DNA of 64,000 nt. Source: Przewalskia tangutica (lineage: Eukaryota > Streptophyta > Magnoliopsida > Solanales > Solanaceae). Of this stretch, positions 1-11,977 are shown in pieces. The DNA is taken from NCBI GenBank assembly GCA_029844215.1, contig CM056723.1:87350790-87414789 (forward strand). Direction: 5' to 3'. Every line of letters starts with the position of its first letter. The stretch's first letter is position 1. The notes beneath the pieces are model-generated. The model was not told where the DNA came from and did not search any database. It worked only from the letters and a program-made list of their open reading frames with translations. A program made the translations under genes and the position numbers.

Positions 1-1198
1 TTGTCTTGTTTTTTGAGTCTTTCTGATTGTCTTTGTATTGTTTTATGTGTTTTTGAATCAAAATTTTTGATATGGATCATGCATGTTATAGTTGCTAACA
101 ATATTGAGTGGATTAATTGAGATAATGTAAGGGAACTAGAAGCTAAAATATGTGTGCTTAAGTTAGATATGCCAAAAATTCATGACATCTGATTATTTGA
201 GATAATTGTGCTTAGCCTATGCGTTGTCAATTATGGAAAGAAAGGTTGAAAATGTCTAAAAAATCTGTTTGCTTGTTATTTGAGGCGAAATAGTTAAGAT
301 ATACATGTTTAGGGAAATGATTCAGACATTTCTTTGCTAGCCCTTCTCACCATTCATTACCTATACTGACGTAAATTGTGTCACTAGTCAGCCCCTTTGA
401 GCCTAAAATAAGATCTTTCTTTAACACCCTATGATTCCCTGTTTGTGACATAAGTAAAAATTGAAAGTTATTGGGATGAAAAGTATTGAAAAATAATGAA
501 AAGAGAGTGAAAAATTTGATGCACCCCAATGAATAATATGCAAAAGTTGAAGTTTGGGGTGCTTGTTACTTATAATACATATCATTCTCTCAAAGAAAAG
601 AGAGGGAAAAATAAGTATGAGATTGAAAGGAAAGTCAAAAAGAAGGAAAAATGAGTTGAATGAAAAATGCTTATGGTACGTAATGTGAGTCTAAATGCCT
701 ACTTTTACTTATCTCAGCCTAAGCCTACATTACAACCCTTGAAAGTCCTGATGATCTCTGATGTGTATGTCTATGATTAGTGGAGAATAACAAGTAGACA
801 GATCTATAGCATTTTGGGAAAGATGGAATGAAATTGACATGTATATGTTAGGTGTTTGTATTTCCATTAATCATGATCTAAGTGAATTTGTGAAATATCT
901 AACTTGAAATTCTAGATTGCTAATAATTCATGTTATATATGTTCTAACATATTATCCTAACTTTCATCCATGATTTTGAAGAAGCATTGCTATCACTAGT
1001 TGATCAATTTCATTGAGTCTTTTATTTTATTTTATTTTTTGTTTAAGTGCTTTATTTGAGGGCGAGTAAAGTGTAAGTTTGGGGGTGTTTGTTGAGTGTA
1101 TTTTATACACTCTTCTGAGTCTTTTTTAGTTAGTATTCTACTCTTTTATTTTGCGTTTAGTATAGTGTTAGGTGTATTTTTCTTTCGTTTGTGTCGCA
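1..1198 (+). repeat. Athila-like 3' tail plus first 109 bp of LTR (copy 1)
   Basis: Positions 1-1089 repeat 3247-4334 with only scattered differences. They form the non-coding stretch before the 3' LTR, ending in a purine tract (AAGTTTGGGGGTG). The LTR begins near 1090 (TGTTGAGTG) but matches the full LTR only to about 1198, then changes abruptly into gag sequence. The rest of the LTR, the primer site and the start of gag are missing. This is best read as the trace of a tandem pair of elements that lost the middle LTR. The body of the upstream element lies outside the window. Confidence 0.75.
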
Positions 1199-1245
1199 TT
1201 GACTGCGCAGGTAGCCACTTGACAAAGCAGATGTAGCAGAGTACC

Positions 1246-2174
1246 ATGGCAGTTAAAGCAGTTCAGACACCAGCTAGATGCGAAATTTGTGGGGGTCCCC
1301 ATACTTTTGATAGATGCACAGTAGTGGACCCAAATAATGTGCCCATAGAGCAGGTTCAGGCAATGGGGAATTTTCAGAGACCTTACAATAATCCATTCTC
1401 CAACACATATAATCCGGGGTGGAGAAATCACCCAAATTTTTCATGGAATAATGAACAAGGGCATCAACCACCATTTCAGGCATCATCCTCACAGCAGTTC
1501 AGCCCACCAGACCCACAAGAGAAGCCAGATGACATAAAAGCAGCATTGTTGACCTTGGTCAATTCTCATACTTAATTCATGATAGAAACTAGGTCCTCAA
1601 TTTCATCATTAGCCAATACCCAGACACCGTTTATGACAGAGACCAAACAGTTCATGAAAGAAACAAGATCCTCCATTAGGAACTTGAAGACTCAGAAGGG
1701 GCAGTTGGCAGGGAAGTTGAATGACAGACCTCAGAGAACTCTCCCTAGTGATATAGTGTTGAACCCTAGGGAGCAATTCCAAGCAATCAGTTTGAGAAGT
1801 GGGAAGCAGTTAGAGCAGAGGGCACCCCAAACAGTGGTTGAAAATGAGAAGGATGTGGGGCAGACAGTTGAGGTAGTAAAGGAGGGGGAGTAACTGATGA
1901 CCTCCCTACTTTAGAGAAGGCTCCACCCGCAGTGATGAGGGAGTACACAGACAAAATCTCTTACCCTCAAAGACTTCAGAAGAAGGCTTTGGATAAGCAG
2001 TTTTCGAAATTTTTGGAGGTATTTAAAAAACTGCACATTAACCTTCCTTTCACTGAAGCCTTGGAGCAAATGCCAGCGTATCTGAAGTTCATGAAGGACA
2101 TCCTTTTTAAGAAGAGGAAGCTAGCTGATTATGAGATAGTGGTGCTGACAGAGGAGTGCAGTGCCATAATGTAG
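1246..2174 (+). pseudogene. Athila-like Ty3/Gypsy gag relic (zinc knuckle and C-terminal part)
   Basis: Gag is the capsid/nucleocapsid polyprotein of an LTR retrotransposon. The first open piece (1246-1575) has a zinc knuckle, CEICGGPHTFDRC, at residues 12-24 (CX2CX3HX4C), followed by the N/P-rich tract NPFSNTYNPGWRNHPNFSW typical of Athila/Tat gags. A stop at 1573-1575 separates it from 1579-1893 (LPSDIVLNPREQFQAISLRSG), and another stop from 1932-2174 (YPQRLQKKALDKQFSKFLEV), which leads into protease. The gag N-terminus is missing because the sequence joins a truncated LTR at about 1198. At least two breaks make this a pseudogene. Family assignment rests on recognised motifs, not on a search. 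Confidence 0.8.
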
Positions 2175-2845
2175 AAGAAACTTCCCCCAAAGTTGAATGA
2201 TCCAGGGAGTTTCACCCTACCTTGCACCATAGGAAATGTGACATGCAAGCAAGCTTTATGTGTTTAGGGGCAACTATCAACCTGCCCCTCTCATTGTTCA
2301 AAAGGCTTAGTTTGTGGGAGGCAAGGACAACCACAGTCACCTTGCAGCTAGCTGATCGCTCAGTTGTGCATCCGCAAGGGATTATTGAAGACGTGTTGGT
2401 ACAAATGGGTAAATTCGTCCTTCCTGCTGATTTCCTCATTTTAGACATGGATGAAGATGAAAATATGTTCATGATCCTTGGGAGACCATTCCTAGCCACA
2501 GGGAGAGCCCTCATTGATATTGAAAGGGGGGAGTTAAAGCTCAGAGTTCAAGGTGAGGAAATGGTGTTCAAAGTTTTCAAGTAGCCCACTGAACCTCAAT
2601 TTGATGCTAGATGTTTTGCTATTGGGGTAGTTCACAAGGTTGTGCCTGAGAAAATCCTCTCAAGTACTGATGCTCGTGAGGTACCACCAAAGCAGCATGA
2701 AGAACCTGATGGAAAGACTTCTGAACTAGCTCTTGATGAAAAAGAATTGATCTCCTCTGAAATCAGAACTGTGAAAAAGAAGAGAAGAAGGAGAAAGAGA
2801 ATGATGCTAAAATGGATATATGGAGGGGACACTCCACCCCCTTGA
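2175..2845 (+). pseudogene. Retrotransposon aspartic protease relic with basic tail; no RT or integrase follows
   Basis: The reading frame continues from gag with KKLPPKLNDPGSF and reaches the protease core at about 2225-2290. The catalytic Asp codon, just before LGATINLPLSLF, has lost one base near 2261; this destroys the Asp and shifts the frame. Downstream the fold is recognisable: hydrophobic FLILDMDEDENMFMILGRPF (about 2432-2491) and ALIDIERGELKLRV. After a stop at 2582-2584, a K/R-rich segment (KKKRRRRKRMMLKWIYGG) runs to the stop at 2843-2845. Reverse transcriptase, RNase H and integrase are absent, so the element was non-autonomous or internally deleted. The window cannot say which. 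Confidence 0.75.
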
Positions 2846-3246
2846 TTTAGTAAGTAACCTGCGTCCGGCTAAAAGACGTTAAAGACAACGCTACTTGGGA
2901 GGCAACCCAATGTTTTTAATTATGTTATTTCAATTTTTGTTTTAGTTTGTTTATTTTGTCTTGAACAGTCTCACGATCTGGTATGTTAGTGTTTTTTGGA
3001 TGACAGATAATGGCATGGACTCACTCTGAAGGGAGAAGGTTTAATAATGCAGAAAAATGGAGGAAACTGGATTTTTATCGGAATTAGCACCACGGTGAGG
3101 TCAGGACCGCGGTTTCTCCTTCCTTTATCCCAAATCTCCGTTATGACCGTTGTGTTGTGTTAGTAAGTTGTCCCTTTATTTTTAGTCTTTACACATTGGG
3201 GACAATGTGTCGATTAAGTTGGGGGGATGTCTTATTTTTTTTTTAT
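2846..3246 (+). other. Non-coding 3' region of the Athila-like element
   Basis: No coding sequence. It contains a 'TTGGGAGGCAACCCAA' inverted repeat (2897-2912), an ACCGCGGT motif (about 3108), and 'ACATTGGGGACAATGTG' with a G-rich tract (3191-3229), both common between pol and the 3' LTR of Athila/Tat-type elements. Confidence 0.55.
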
Positions 3247-4334
3247 TGTCTTGTTTTTTTGAGTCTTTCTGATTGTATTTGTATTGTTTTATGTGTTTTT
3301 GAATCAAAATTTTTTGATATGGATCATGCATGTTATAGTTGCTAACAATATTGAGTGGATTAATTGAGATAATGTAAGGGAACTAGAAGCTAAAATATGT
3401 GTGCTTAAGTTAGATATGCCAAAAATTCATGACATCTGATTATTTGAGATAATTGTGCTTAGCCTATGCGTTGTCAATTATGGAAAGAAAGGTTGAAAAT
3501 GTCTAAAAAATCTGTTTGCTTGTTATTTGAGGCGAAATAGTTAAGATATACATGTTTAGGGAGATGATTCAGACATTTCTTTGCTAGCCCTTCTCACCAT
3601 TCATTACCTATACTGACATAAATTGTGTCACTAGTCAGCCCCTTTGAGCCTAAAATAAGATCTTTCTTTAACACCCTATGATTCCCTGTTTGTGACATAA
3701 GTAAAATTGAAAGTTATTGGGATGAAAAGTATTGAAAAAGAATGAAAAGAGAGTGAAAAATTTGATGCACCCCAATGAATAATATGCAAAAGTTGAAGTT
3801 TGGGGTGCTTGTTACTTATAATACATATCATTCTCTCAAAGAAAAGAGAGGGAAAAATAAGTATGAGATTGAAAGGAAAGTCAAAAAGAAGGAAAAATGA
3901 GTTGAATGAAAAATGCTTATGGTACGTAATGTGAGTCTAAATGCCTACTTTTACTTACCTCAGCCTAAACCTACATTACAACCCTTGAAAGTCCTGATGA
4001 TCTCTGATGTGTATGTCTATGATTAGTGGAGAATATCAAGTAGACAGATCTATAGCATTTTGGGAAAGATGGAATGAAATTGACATGCATATGTTAGGTG
4101 TTTGTATTTCCATTAATCATGATCTAAGTGAATTTGTGAAATATCTAACTTGAAATTCTAGATTGCTAATAATTCATGTGATATATGTTCTAACATATTA
4201 TCCTAACTTTCATCCATGATTTTGAAGAAGCATTGCTATCACTACTTGATAAATTTCATTGAGTCTTTATTTTATTTTATTTTTTGTTTAAGTGTTTTAT
4301 TTGAGGGCGAGTAAAGTGTAAGTTTGGGGGTGTT
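3247..4334 (+). repeat. Athila-like 3' tail (copy 2)
   Basis: Near-identical to 1-1089 and ends in the same purine tract immediately before TGTTGAGTG. No coding potential. The high similarity of the two tails indicates that the duplication is recent compared with the decay of gag. Confidence 0.75.
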
Positions 4335-5689
4335 TGTTGAGTGTATTTTATACACTCTTTTGAGTCCTTTTTAGTTAGTATTCTACTCTTTTATTTTGCG
4401 TTTAGTATAGTGTTAGGTGTATTTTTCTTTCGTTTATGTCGCAGCGGACATAAAGGAGAAGGTACTACTTTTTAGGATGAAATTGCACAAGCACAACCCA
4501 AAGGAATCAAGCCTAAGAAGTGCAAAAAAAGAATAGAAGAAATCTGGCAAATTCTGGATAGAAATCAGAGAGGCATCGCGGTGCCTGACCCAGTAGCACC
4601 GCGGTCAAGAAAATTAACACCGAGGCGTAAAATTTTCAGAAAGTCCGAAACGAATCACCGTCGAAGGCACCGCGGTGCCTGGAAGTAGCACCGCGGTGCA
4701 ACCCTTCCAGTAGCCAGCAGGGATTTTTGAAGCAATTGGCACCGCGGTGCCGACGCGTAATTTTCAGGTTTCCTAAGCCGAATTGGACAGAGTTTTTATG
4801 GTCCGAAAGGCAGTTTTTCTCAGATATAAATACCCTAAACCCTGTCATATTTCATATTCTACTTTGGAGAGGAGAACGACGGCTACAAGCTACAATTGGA
4901 GGCATCTTATTGTTCAAGTTATTTTCTTTCCCTTATTTTATTTCAGTTTATGTTGGATTGTAATTTAGTTCTTAACTTGACAGTGTTTAGGAGCTAAATA
5001 CTTTAGTAGGGTTTCCATTGAATCTTATTGAAGCTCTTTCATATAGTTAATGCATTAGTTATTGAGTTCTTCTTCAACATATTAAGATTTATTCAATATT
5101 GCTTTGATTTTTTGATGATTAACTAGTTATTAATTTTCATAACTTATATAATTTCGAATCGAGATCCGAGAGGAGAGATTTGAATATGTTGTAATTGTCT
5201 AGACATAGGTTAAAATCGTGGACGAAAGTACCCCGATACTTGTATAGTAATTAAGGTTACTGTTCTTAATCCACGTGTGTGGTAAAATCTATCATAGAAA
5301 TATAGAAGGTTTCAGCACAAGGTTGAACTCTCGTATATCCTAACCAGAATATAATGACAGATTAGTTAACCTGCTATCTTAATAAGATGAAGAATCATTA
5401 GCCTTGCATTAACGCGTGAAAGAGTGGATAGTTGAGAAGATTGAAATGCCCTAATTTCCTTCATAATTGTTATAAACCCAAAGTATTATAATCTTTAGTT
5501 TATTTTCTGCACTTAGTCATAATTCTTAGTTATCAATCTAAAACCAAAGAACGTCAACCAAATAGATACCATATGATAGATAATCGGTACTTAATAAACC
5601 AGTCTCTGTGGACGATAAACTCGGTCTTACAGATCTTTATTACTTGAACGATACGTACACTTGCGTAAGCATCTAGAAATATCGCAACA
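4335..5689 (+). mobile_element. Full LTR of the Athila-like element
   Basis: It begins TGTTGAGTGTATTTTATAC directly after the purine tract and ends near CGCAACA. It contains a cluster of GC palindromes upstream of a TATA box and a long AT-rich R/U5 region. The 3' boundary is the least certain: CGCAACA at 5689 is preferred, but a GTGACA at about 5781 is a possible alternative. The opposite LTR survives only as the first ~109 bp at 1090-1198, and no target duplication can be scored. Confidence 0.65.
4571..4832 (+). promoter_or_regulatory. U3 promoter region: CACCGCGGTG palindromes and TATA box
   Basis: Five copies of a GC palindrome built on CACCGCGGTG lie at 4571-4586, 4596-4605, 4665-4680, 4688-4699 and 4738-4751. 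The last is a perfect 14-base palindrome, GGCACCGCGGTGCC. A TATA box (TATAAATA) follows at 4825-4832. Clustered perfect palindromes shortly upstream of a TATA box look like transcription-factor sites in U3; that role is inferred. Confidence 0.55.
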
Positions 5690-6049
5690 ATCTTACAAGT
5701 TGTAAATCTACTTTTTATTCGGGTTAACCTACAGGTTGGGTAGGTGTTCTCACGACACAAAGGAATTTTGGGTCGTGACAAATCTCTATTGTGGTTCATG
5801 ATATTACGTTTACTTTCTTAATTTAATTTCTTTATAATAATTTGGAAAAAGGGTCATATTTGCCCTCAAATTTAAGGAAAAGGTCATATTTGTCCTCCGT
5901 TAAAGTTTGGGATCAAATGTACACTTCCCGTTATGAAAGTTGTTATATTTGCCCATTTTTAACAGAAATGTCACGTGGACGCCACCTTTAAAAGAAACAT
6001 GAGGAGTAATATCACATTACTAGGGTAACAGAGAGCAACAAATAAAACC
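5690..6049. other. Non-coding stretch with a 'GGGTCATATTTGCCC'-type repeat
   Basis: No gene seen. At 5850-5990 are phased phrases (AAAAAGGGTCATATTTGCCC, AAAAGGTCATATTTGTCC, TTGTTATATTTGCCC) that I recognise as a common dispersed non-coding repeat in Solanaceae-like genomes. I cannot assign its class. Confidence 0.35.
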
Positions 6050-7060
6050 AACAACAAAGGCAATAAGTACTTCAGATGAGGAAAGGATTGTAGAGGCCAG
6101 GAAAGAATATCAGCTCCAAATTGTGCTACCAGTTACATATAATACAGATGATTCTATCACAAAGGCTCAGCTAGATCATATCAGGGATAGTCAGAAGAAT
6201 GAGTCTATAGAGCAGAATATAGAAATTGCAGTTAAAGCAGGAGACTTGTCCCCAAAACAAGAGAAAAGTATGAGAAGTGGCATCAAGAAAATAAAGTCAA
6301 ATATAGTGTTACCACTACAGGTGACAACAAGGAGTAATAAGGTGAAACCTCCCTCGCATAATCAATGATTGAAAAAATATTATTTTGAAATAAAAAATCA
6401 GTCAATACTCAAAACTCTTTTGAGAGGTTGATTGAACTTATCATGAGACATCACTATACCTACATAGGTCTAATGAAATCTTTCCAAGATCCTGAAGAAT
6501 TATAAGTTTATAGAAGAAAACTGGAATTGCAGAATGCATTGGTTAACACTTCAGGCAAGCTGTGGATATTTTGGTCAGGAGAATGGAAAAATCAGGTGAT
6601 TATAGATTCTATTCAACATATCACTCTCAATATTACTCATACAATGTTGCAATAGACTGTGATAGTCACTACTGTATATGTTAAGTGTTTTGTAATGGAG
6701 AGAAAAAATTAATGGGACTCAATTGGGTAAATATACATGACAATCCAGTCTCCATGGATTGTTAGAAGGTACTTCAATGTCATCCTCTCTGATGAGGAAA
6801 ATTGGGTGTTCTGTCAGTACATTATCAAGAAATTGCTGACTTTGTCCACTTTATTAACAACTATTGTTTGGTGGAGATCAACTATACATGTAGCAAATTT
6901 ACTTGATGGAATGGTAGAAAAGAATATGATTGTATTTTCAAGAGGCTGTATAGAGTGTTTGGGAATCAGAAGTTCATGACTTTATTTTCATCTAGTAAGG
7001 CTCTCACCTGATCAGGCATGGTTCTGATCATGCTCCACTTCCATATTGTATGTGATAGTA
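6050..7060 (+). pseudogene. LINE retrotransposon relic: upstream ORF tail and endonuclease domain
   Basis: A short open piece (6123-6368) precedes an apurinic-endonuclease-like region broken by stops and frameshifts. Recognisable pieces are HHYTYIGLM (about 6450), LWIFWSGEW (about 6560), SPWIV..YFNVILSDEENW (about 6750-6805; the usual glycine-aspartate before FNV is altered) and HGSDHAPL (about 7015-7040), the conserved catalytic SDH motif. In LINEs this endonuclease nicks target DNA to prime reverse transcription. The many stops show an old inactive copy. Product class is secure from motif order; the subfamily is not known. Confidence 0.75.
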
Positions 7061-8358
7061 ATGAAGAAGTAATCAGAAAGCCTTTTAAGTTTTTGAATTT
7101 TTGAACCAAACATTCTAAATTCATGGAGGTGGTTAAGGAAAACTGAAGCTTAGATTTTGCTGCAAATTCATTTGTTGAATTTCAGGCAAAAATGAAGAAG
7201 GTTAAACATGCACTGGAAATGTGGAGTAAGGAGACATATGATAACATTTTTCAGCAAATATCCAATCTTGAGGATGTGATTAAAGTCAAGGAGGTGTAGT
7301 TGGAAATCAATCCTTTCATGATGAACAAATAAGCTCTTCATAAGGCACAAACAGATCTCAATAGATATTTACACTTGGATGTGAAATATTAAAGACAAAA
7401 ATCTGACATGAGGTGGTTCAAGGGTGAAAAGAAATACAAGTTTTTACATTCTAATGTTAAGGAAGAAATAAACTAAAACTACATGGCATTCACAATAGTC
7501 AAGATGCTTGGATCATATCAAATGCTTAAATTGGAGATGAGACTGTCAATTTCTTTCAGGATCAGTTCAGATAATAGACAAGACCCTCAAATTTTGATAT
7601 GTTAAAAGAGATACCACCACGTATAACTGCTGAGCAAAATTATCCCTGATAGCTTTTTCTGAACCTGATGAATTCAAAAAAGTTGTATTTGGTTTAAGTG
7701 GTGATAGCACAAGTGGTCCAGGTGGCTTCTATGATAAATGTTTTCAATTTTATTGGAGTATCATTGATGAAGATGTTACTAAAATGGTTAGAGCTTTTTT
7801 TTTGTGTGTCCAGGAGTTGTCAAGATACATAACCCATACTAACCTGGTGCTCATCCTTAAGAAGGAGGTAATCCTAACTTTTCATATTTCAGGCTTATTA
7901 GCCTAAGTACTTTTGCTAATTAGATTATTTCTAGAGTCTTACATGACATAATAGTGGGTTCTACCTGAGATTATTTCAAACACTTAAACTGATTTTGTGA
8001 AGGGTAGAAGTATTTTAGAAAATATTTTGCTATCTTAGGAGATTATAAGGGATATAATAAAAGAAACAATTTTTGAATGTAGTGGTTACGTTAGACATGG
8101 TCAAAGCCTATGATAGGGTGTCATGATTTTTAACTAAGATCCTTAGAAAACTTTATTTCTCTGAAGTGATTGTGGATATGATTTAGAGGTTGGTTTCTTA
8201 TAACTGGTAATTTGTGCTTGTCAATGGACATCACATGATTCTTTCATTCCTCAAGAGGCCTTAAGAAAGGATATCCCTTATCCGTCACTCTTTTATTGTA
8301 GCAGCAGAGGTCCTGGCAAGAGAGCTGAATAAGTTACATGATGATAAGGATTTTAAAG
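7061..8358 (+). pseudogene. LINE relic: linker and reverse-transcriptase start, truncated in the palm
   Basis: It continues the same LINE. The linker has FVEFQAKMKKVKHALEMWSK (about 7170-7230). RT fingers follow: FGLSGDSTSGPGGFYDKCF (about 7690-7745), NLVLILKKE and LISLSTFAN (about 7845-7920). The palm motif LDMVKAYDRVS with its catalytic Asp is at about 8090-8122. Sequence then runs through AAEVLARELNKLHDDKDFK and stops at 8358, before the catalytic YADD-type motif. It ends at a Gypsy LTR-like end (TGTCACAATCC), so either insertion or deletion truncated it. Confidence 0.75.
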
Positions 8359-8816
8359 TGTCACAATCCTTTTTAAGGAATCGTGCTGGCACCTACACAA
8401 TCTCTACCGACAGGTGAACCACTCCCGAATCATTTATATGCTATAACATGAATAAAAGCGGAAAGATAATAAAATACTATAGATTCTGTCTCATCATATA
8501 AATGCGGAAAATGTAAGTATGAACATCAAAAATATCCCCAAAAATCTAGTCGGTGAATACAAGAGCACTAGAAATCCGATACAAGTCTAAAATGGGCACA
8601 TATGCCAAAACCAATACATAATCTAAAAGTGTCTGTCATGTTTCTCAAGTGAAAGTGAAAGACTGAAGTAGAGATAGAACACCCAAGTGTATGCTGAAGA
8701 TAGCATCCTCACCGTGAATGCTAAAGAATCAACCGCTCGGAATCAGCCACACAGTCCCGCACTAGTAGAAGCCACTGAATCCAAATAGAATGCATCAAGT
8801 ATAGTATGAGGACACA
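8359..8816 (-). mobile_element. Fragment of a Gypsy-type LTR (3' end, minus orientation)
   Basis: It begins TGTCACAATCC, the reverse complement of a GTGACA LTR end, with a layout reminiscent of the other LTR ends in this window (an early GTGCTGGCACC phrase). It differs strongly from them, so it is a separate family. It stops abruptly where sequence matching 14191 onward begins. Class by analogy only. Confidence 0.4.
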
Positions 8817-9108
8817 CTAATTGTCTATTTAAATTAAATCAATCCCCCTAGTAATAACTCTTAATCTCACTTCTTTTAATCTTAACTCCCGTTTCCTTTA
8901 ATTCTCGGGAATTTCATAAGGTCTCGTATTCTCCATGTCGTAATTCTTATAATATGTTACTAACCCGTAACGGGAATATACAACAATCATTTCCAATTTC
9001 CATTATCACGCCCGTTGTAACCAAAAAATTTCCGGAGTCACATCCTTAAGTATATCAATTTCCTTAATGACGTTCTTAATTATCGCCCTAAACTTACGTG
9101 GTGTAACA
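8817..9108 (-). mobile_element. 3' LTR fragment of minus-strand gag-only Gypsy element
   Basis: This matches 14191-14482 base for base with few changes and ends in the same GTGTAACA, which is the LTR start read on the minus strand. Only the first 292 bp of the 3' LTR survive. Adjacent bases (TCTTCCTCCCCCCTTAG, 9109-9125) are the complement of a polypurine tract, which fixes the orientation. Confidence 0.7.
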
Positions 9109-9379
9109 TCTTCCTCCCCCCTTAGAAACATTCGTCCCGAAGGTTCATAACAGGTTCAAGTTGACAAGTATCAGTATAGTCTCCTTAAACTACACTCAAC
9201 GAAACCAAATATGTCACACATGGCCACAATATACCACACATGCTTATACACCAATCAATATAGCCAGTCGAAGAATAAAATTACCTGTATAACTATAATT
9301 TCCTTCACCTTTATCTTCCTTGTAGTAATCCTTCATTCTATTCATTATTAACCAAAAATATTTCTACCTTGATATTCGA
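9109..9379 (-). other. Polypurine tract and 3' untranslated region of the gag-only element
   Basis: Non-coding. It contains the complement of GAACATTCGGGACGAATG, a short inverted repeat that lies just before the polypurine tract in all related elements here (compare 25808-25828 and 62949-62966). Nothing resembling pol is present. Confidence 0.55.
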
Positions 9380-10695
9380 TCATATAGTTACATTCACACT
9401 TATTAACTGCTTCCATATCTCCATAACATTAAGCAATATAACAATCTTATCAATGCATATATGTCTCAAGAAGATGAAAAATATTCCTGTAATCATATCT
9501 GGTGACGACTCCTGGTCACGTCTACCGGTCAAAACATATAGGCGGTTCAAGAGACCGCTAAAACTAGGAACTTCCACCACGACCTCTACCACGGCCTGCT
9601 GGCATATGAATACGCCTGCCGGTCGTAGCTATAGAAGGTGAAGAACCCGCGAATCGATCCGATGGTGAACCATACCACCCGTACTCCTTACAGACGGACA
9701 CTCCCTCATCATATGGCCTTGACGACCACAAGCAAAACAAATACCCCTACTAGAACGACATATCCCGACATGGGACCTACCACCGAGTGCACTGGGGACA
9801 AGGTGGCCTCAATTGGCTAGAACCCCGTATGCGGTGAACACGAAGCCACGGAGCTCGACCGGCCCGAATACCCAGAACGGTCAAATCTTCGGCATGTGGA
9901 CTGTGGAGGTACACTCTGTACTGGTTGGGACGAATAACCAACATGCTGTTGAGACTGACCGCCTCTATACTCACCAGAATAAACTATCAACCTGGCCCTT
10001 ATAGTGGGTGTGAATCGAGCCAATGAGTCAAACTCCAGGTTGTACTCTCTAATAGTCCTTCCACCCTGCCTCAAGTTCTAGAAAATGTCAACTCTGGATC
10101 TCCTCATCTCAGGAGGCAAGAAGTTGTCAAGAAAGGACTCCGTGAACTCGTCCCACACAGCTGGAGGAGCACCCTCGCCCCTAGACAGCTCGCACGACTC
10201 AAACCAGTTAACTGCTACATCGTGCAACCGGTATGAAGCCAATACGACCGACTCGGTCTTCGAAGCCTTAATCACCCTCATCGTCTGCTGTATCTGGCGG
10301 ATGAACTCCTGAGGATCATCCTAGGGCCTCGACCCGTAAAACTCTGGCGGACTACAACTCAGGAAGTCCCGGACCCTCAAACTATCTGCTCTGGGGTTAG
10401 CTACCGGCTCCTATCTGTAAGTCTGTCCTGCTACTATCCTAGCCAGCAGCTGGACCATATCCCTGAAGTCCCTATCCTCTTGCCCTGACTGGGGAACTGG
10501 AGGCTCAGGTGTCGGAGCCTCTGGAGCTGCTGCTGCTCCAAGCTCCTCTGGCAATGGCGGCGTAACAGAACTAGTCGTCTGACGAATACCCTCAGGCATA
10601 GACTGGGCCTGTGCCCTAGTAACTCTCTGCGTCCCACTAGCAGCTCCTGCTGCTGACTTTCCCTTCTGGGTCAATGTTGCCTTCCGTGGAGGCAT
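9380..10695 (-). pseudogene. Tekay/Del-like gag relic joined to a protease stub
   Basis: Minus-strand gag begins MPPRKATLTQKGKSAAG at 10695 and continues as a P/E/A-rich N-terminal part (to about 10411). The capsid core follows: MRVIKASKTESVVLASYRL and FTESFLDNFLPPEM (10281-10078), then TIREYNLEFDSLARF (about 10040). A zinc knuckle CFACGRQGHMMREC lies at about 9700-9745. The chain then reaches GRRDQESSPDMITG (about 9500-9545), the residues just before the protease active site in the related element at 37885, and switches to 3' UTR. Protease core, RT, RNase H and integrase are missing. Several frameshifts and stops are present, although the young-copy indel problem noted for this window may add false ones. 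Confidence 0.75.
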
Positions 10696-11339
10696 AGCTG
10701 AAAGCACAATATTATGTCAGAGAGGGATCAACCTAATAACACAGCTCTACTGCACGATCTCAGAGTGAGAAGCATTAAATAACTCAAAATACATCATGAT
10801 AAAACTGGCAAGCCGATAAGGCTGCCACTGTACATATATTAAACCATAACTTGTTACAACTACATGAGTCCAGCCCACATAGGAATACAGACCTCTAAGA
10901 GTTGACAACAACATATGACGGGATAAGGTCCCGCCGTACCCGAAAATGTACAATACTGAAATATACAAAAGACTACCAGAATGATAGGCTCCTATTCAAT
11001 GGAGCTATCCCGAAATACTGAAATGAGATCCTAACTGCGAGAATCACCCGAGTGCGTACCTACGCCTGCGGACATGAACGCATCCCCCCGGAGAAGGGGA
11101 TCAGTACAACAATAATGTACCAAGTATGTGAACGTAAGGTACTGTAAATACAATCATAACAGGCCAAATATGACAGGGACAAGTATGAAAATCAAATACC
11201 AGATCCTACCGTGCCATATAACAGAAGAGTACCTTTTTCAAAATACCAAAATCACCCATACCTTTTCACAAATATGAAAGCCATGTCAAAATCCGGGACA
11301 CCCGCCCGTAGAATCATATGCATGTCATATTCATGTCAT

Positions 11340-11680
11340 AATCATGAACGTTCTCACATGATCTCAACTATACCATTTTCAAAATAAGATTTATGTCATA
11401 ATCATGGACGTTCTCACATGATTTCCATAAGCGTACATAGGTCATAATCATGGACATTCTCACATGATTTCCATATGTATATGTAAGTCATAATCATGGA
11501 CATTCTCACATGATTTCCATATAATATATATAAGTCAAAATCATGGACATTCTCACATGATTCCCATATAATCCTCATACATATACATATAATGCGTCCC
11601 GGCCCGTCATGGGTCTCGGTGTGAAAGCATACACACATAACATCACCGGGCCCATCATGAGACTCGGTGTGATACAATCA
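11340..11680 (-). repeat. Minisatellite in LTR (about 47-60 bp units)
   Basis: Repeated blocks of TCATGGACATTCTCACATGA with variable tails, then two blocks with GGCCCGTCATGGGTCTCGG-like cores. It lies in the same part of the LTR as the arrays in the other Gypsy LTRs here. Confidence 0.65.
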
Positions 11681-11977
11681 TATGCAATTTTAATCATCTT
11701 TGACTCTCATTAGAACAAATAGAAGGAACTTTCATTTTATAAAAACCCAAGGTACTATCACCTCATATATCAATTAGGATTAAGATCCAATAAAACAATG
11801 TACGTCCGCCGTACAATCTTTATTTATTATAACTCAAGGCACTTTTATTTATAAAATCAAGTCATTTATACCTTTTTGAAATCAAGTCATTTATACTTCA
11901 TATAAATCAAGTCGCTTACTTTCAAAATCAAATCATATACTCTTTCAAATTCAAGTCACATATACTTTCAAATTCAA

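Noticed and set aside
6123..6368. Short open frame as an independent host gene
   Set aside because: It directly precedes LINE endonuclease sequence on the same strand with the normal LINE layout, so it is best taken as part of the LINE relic.
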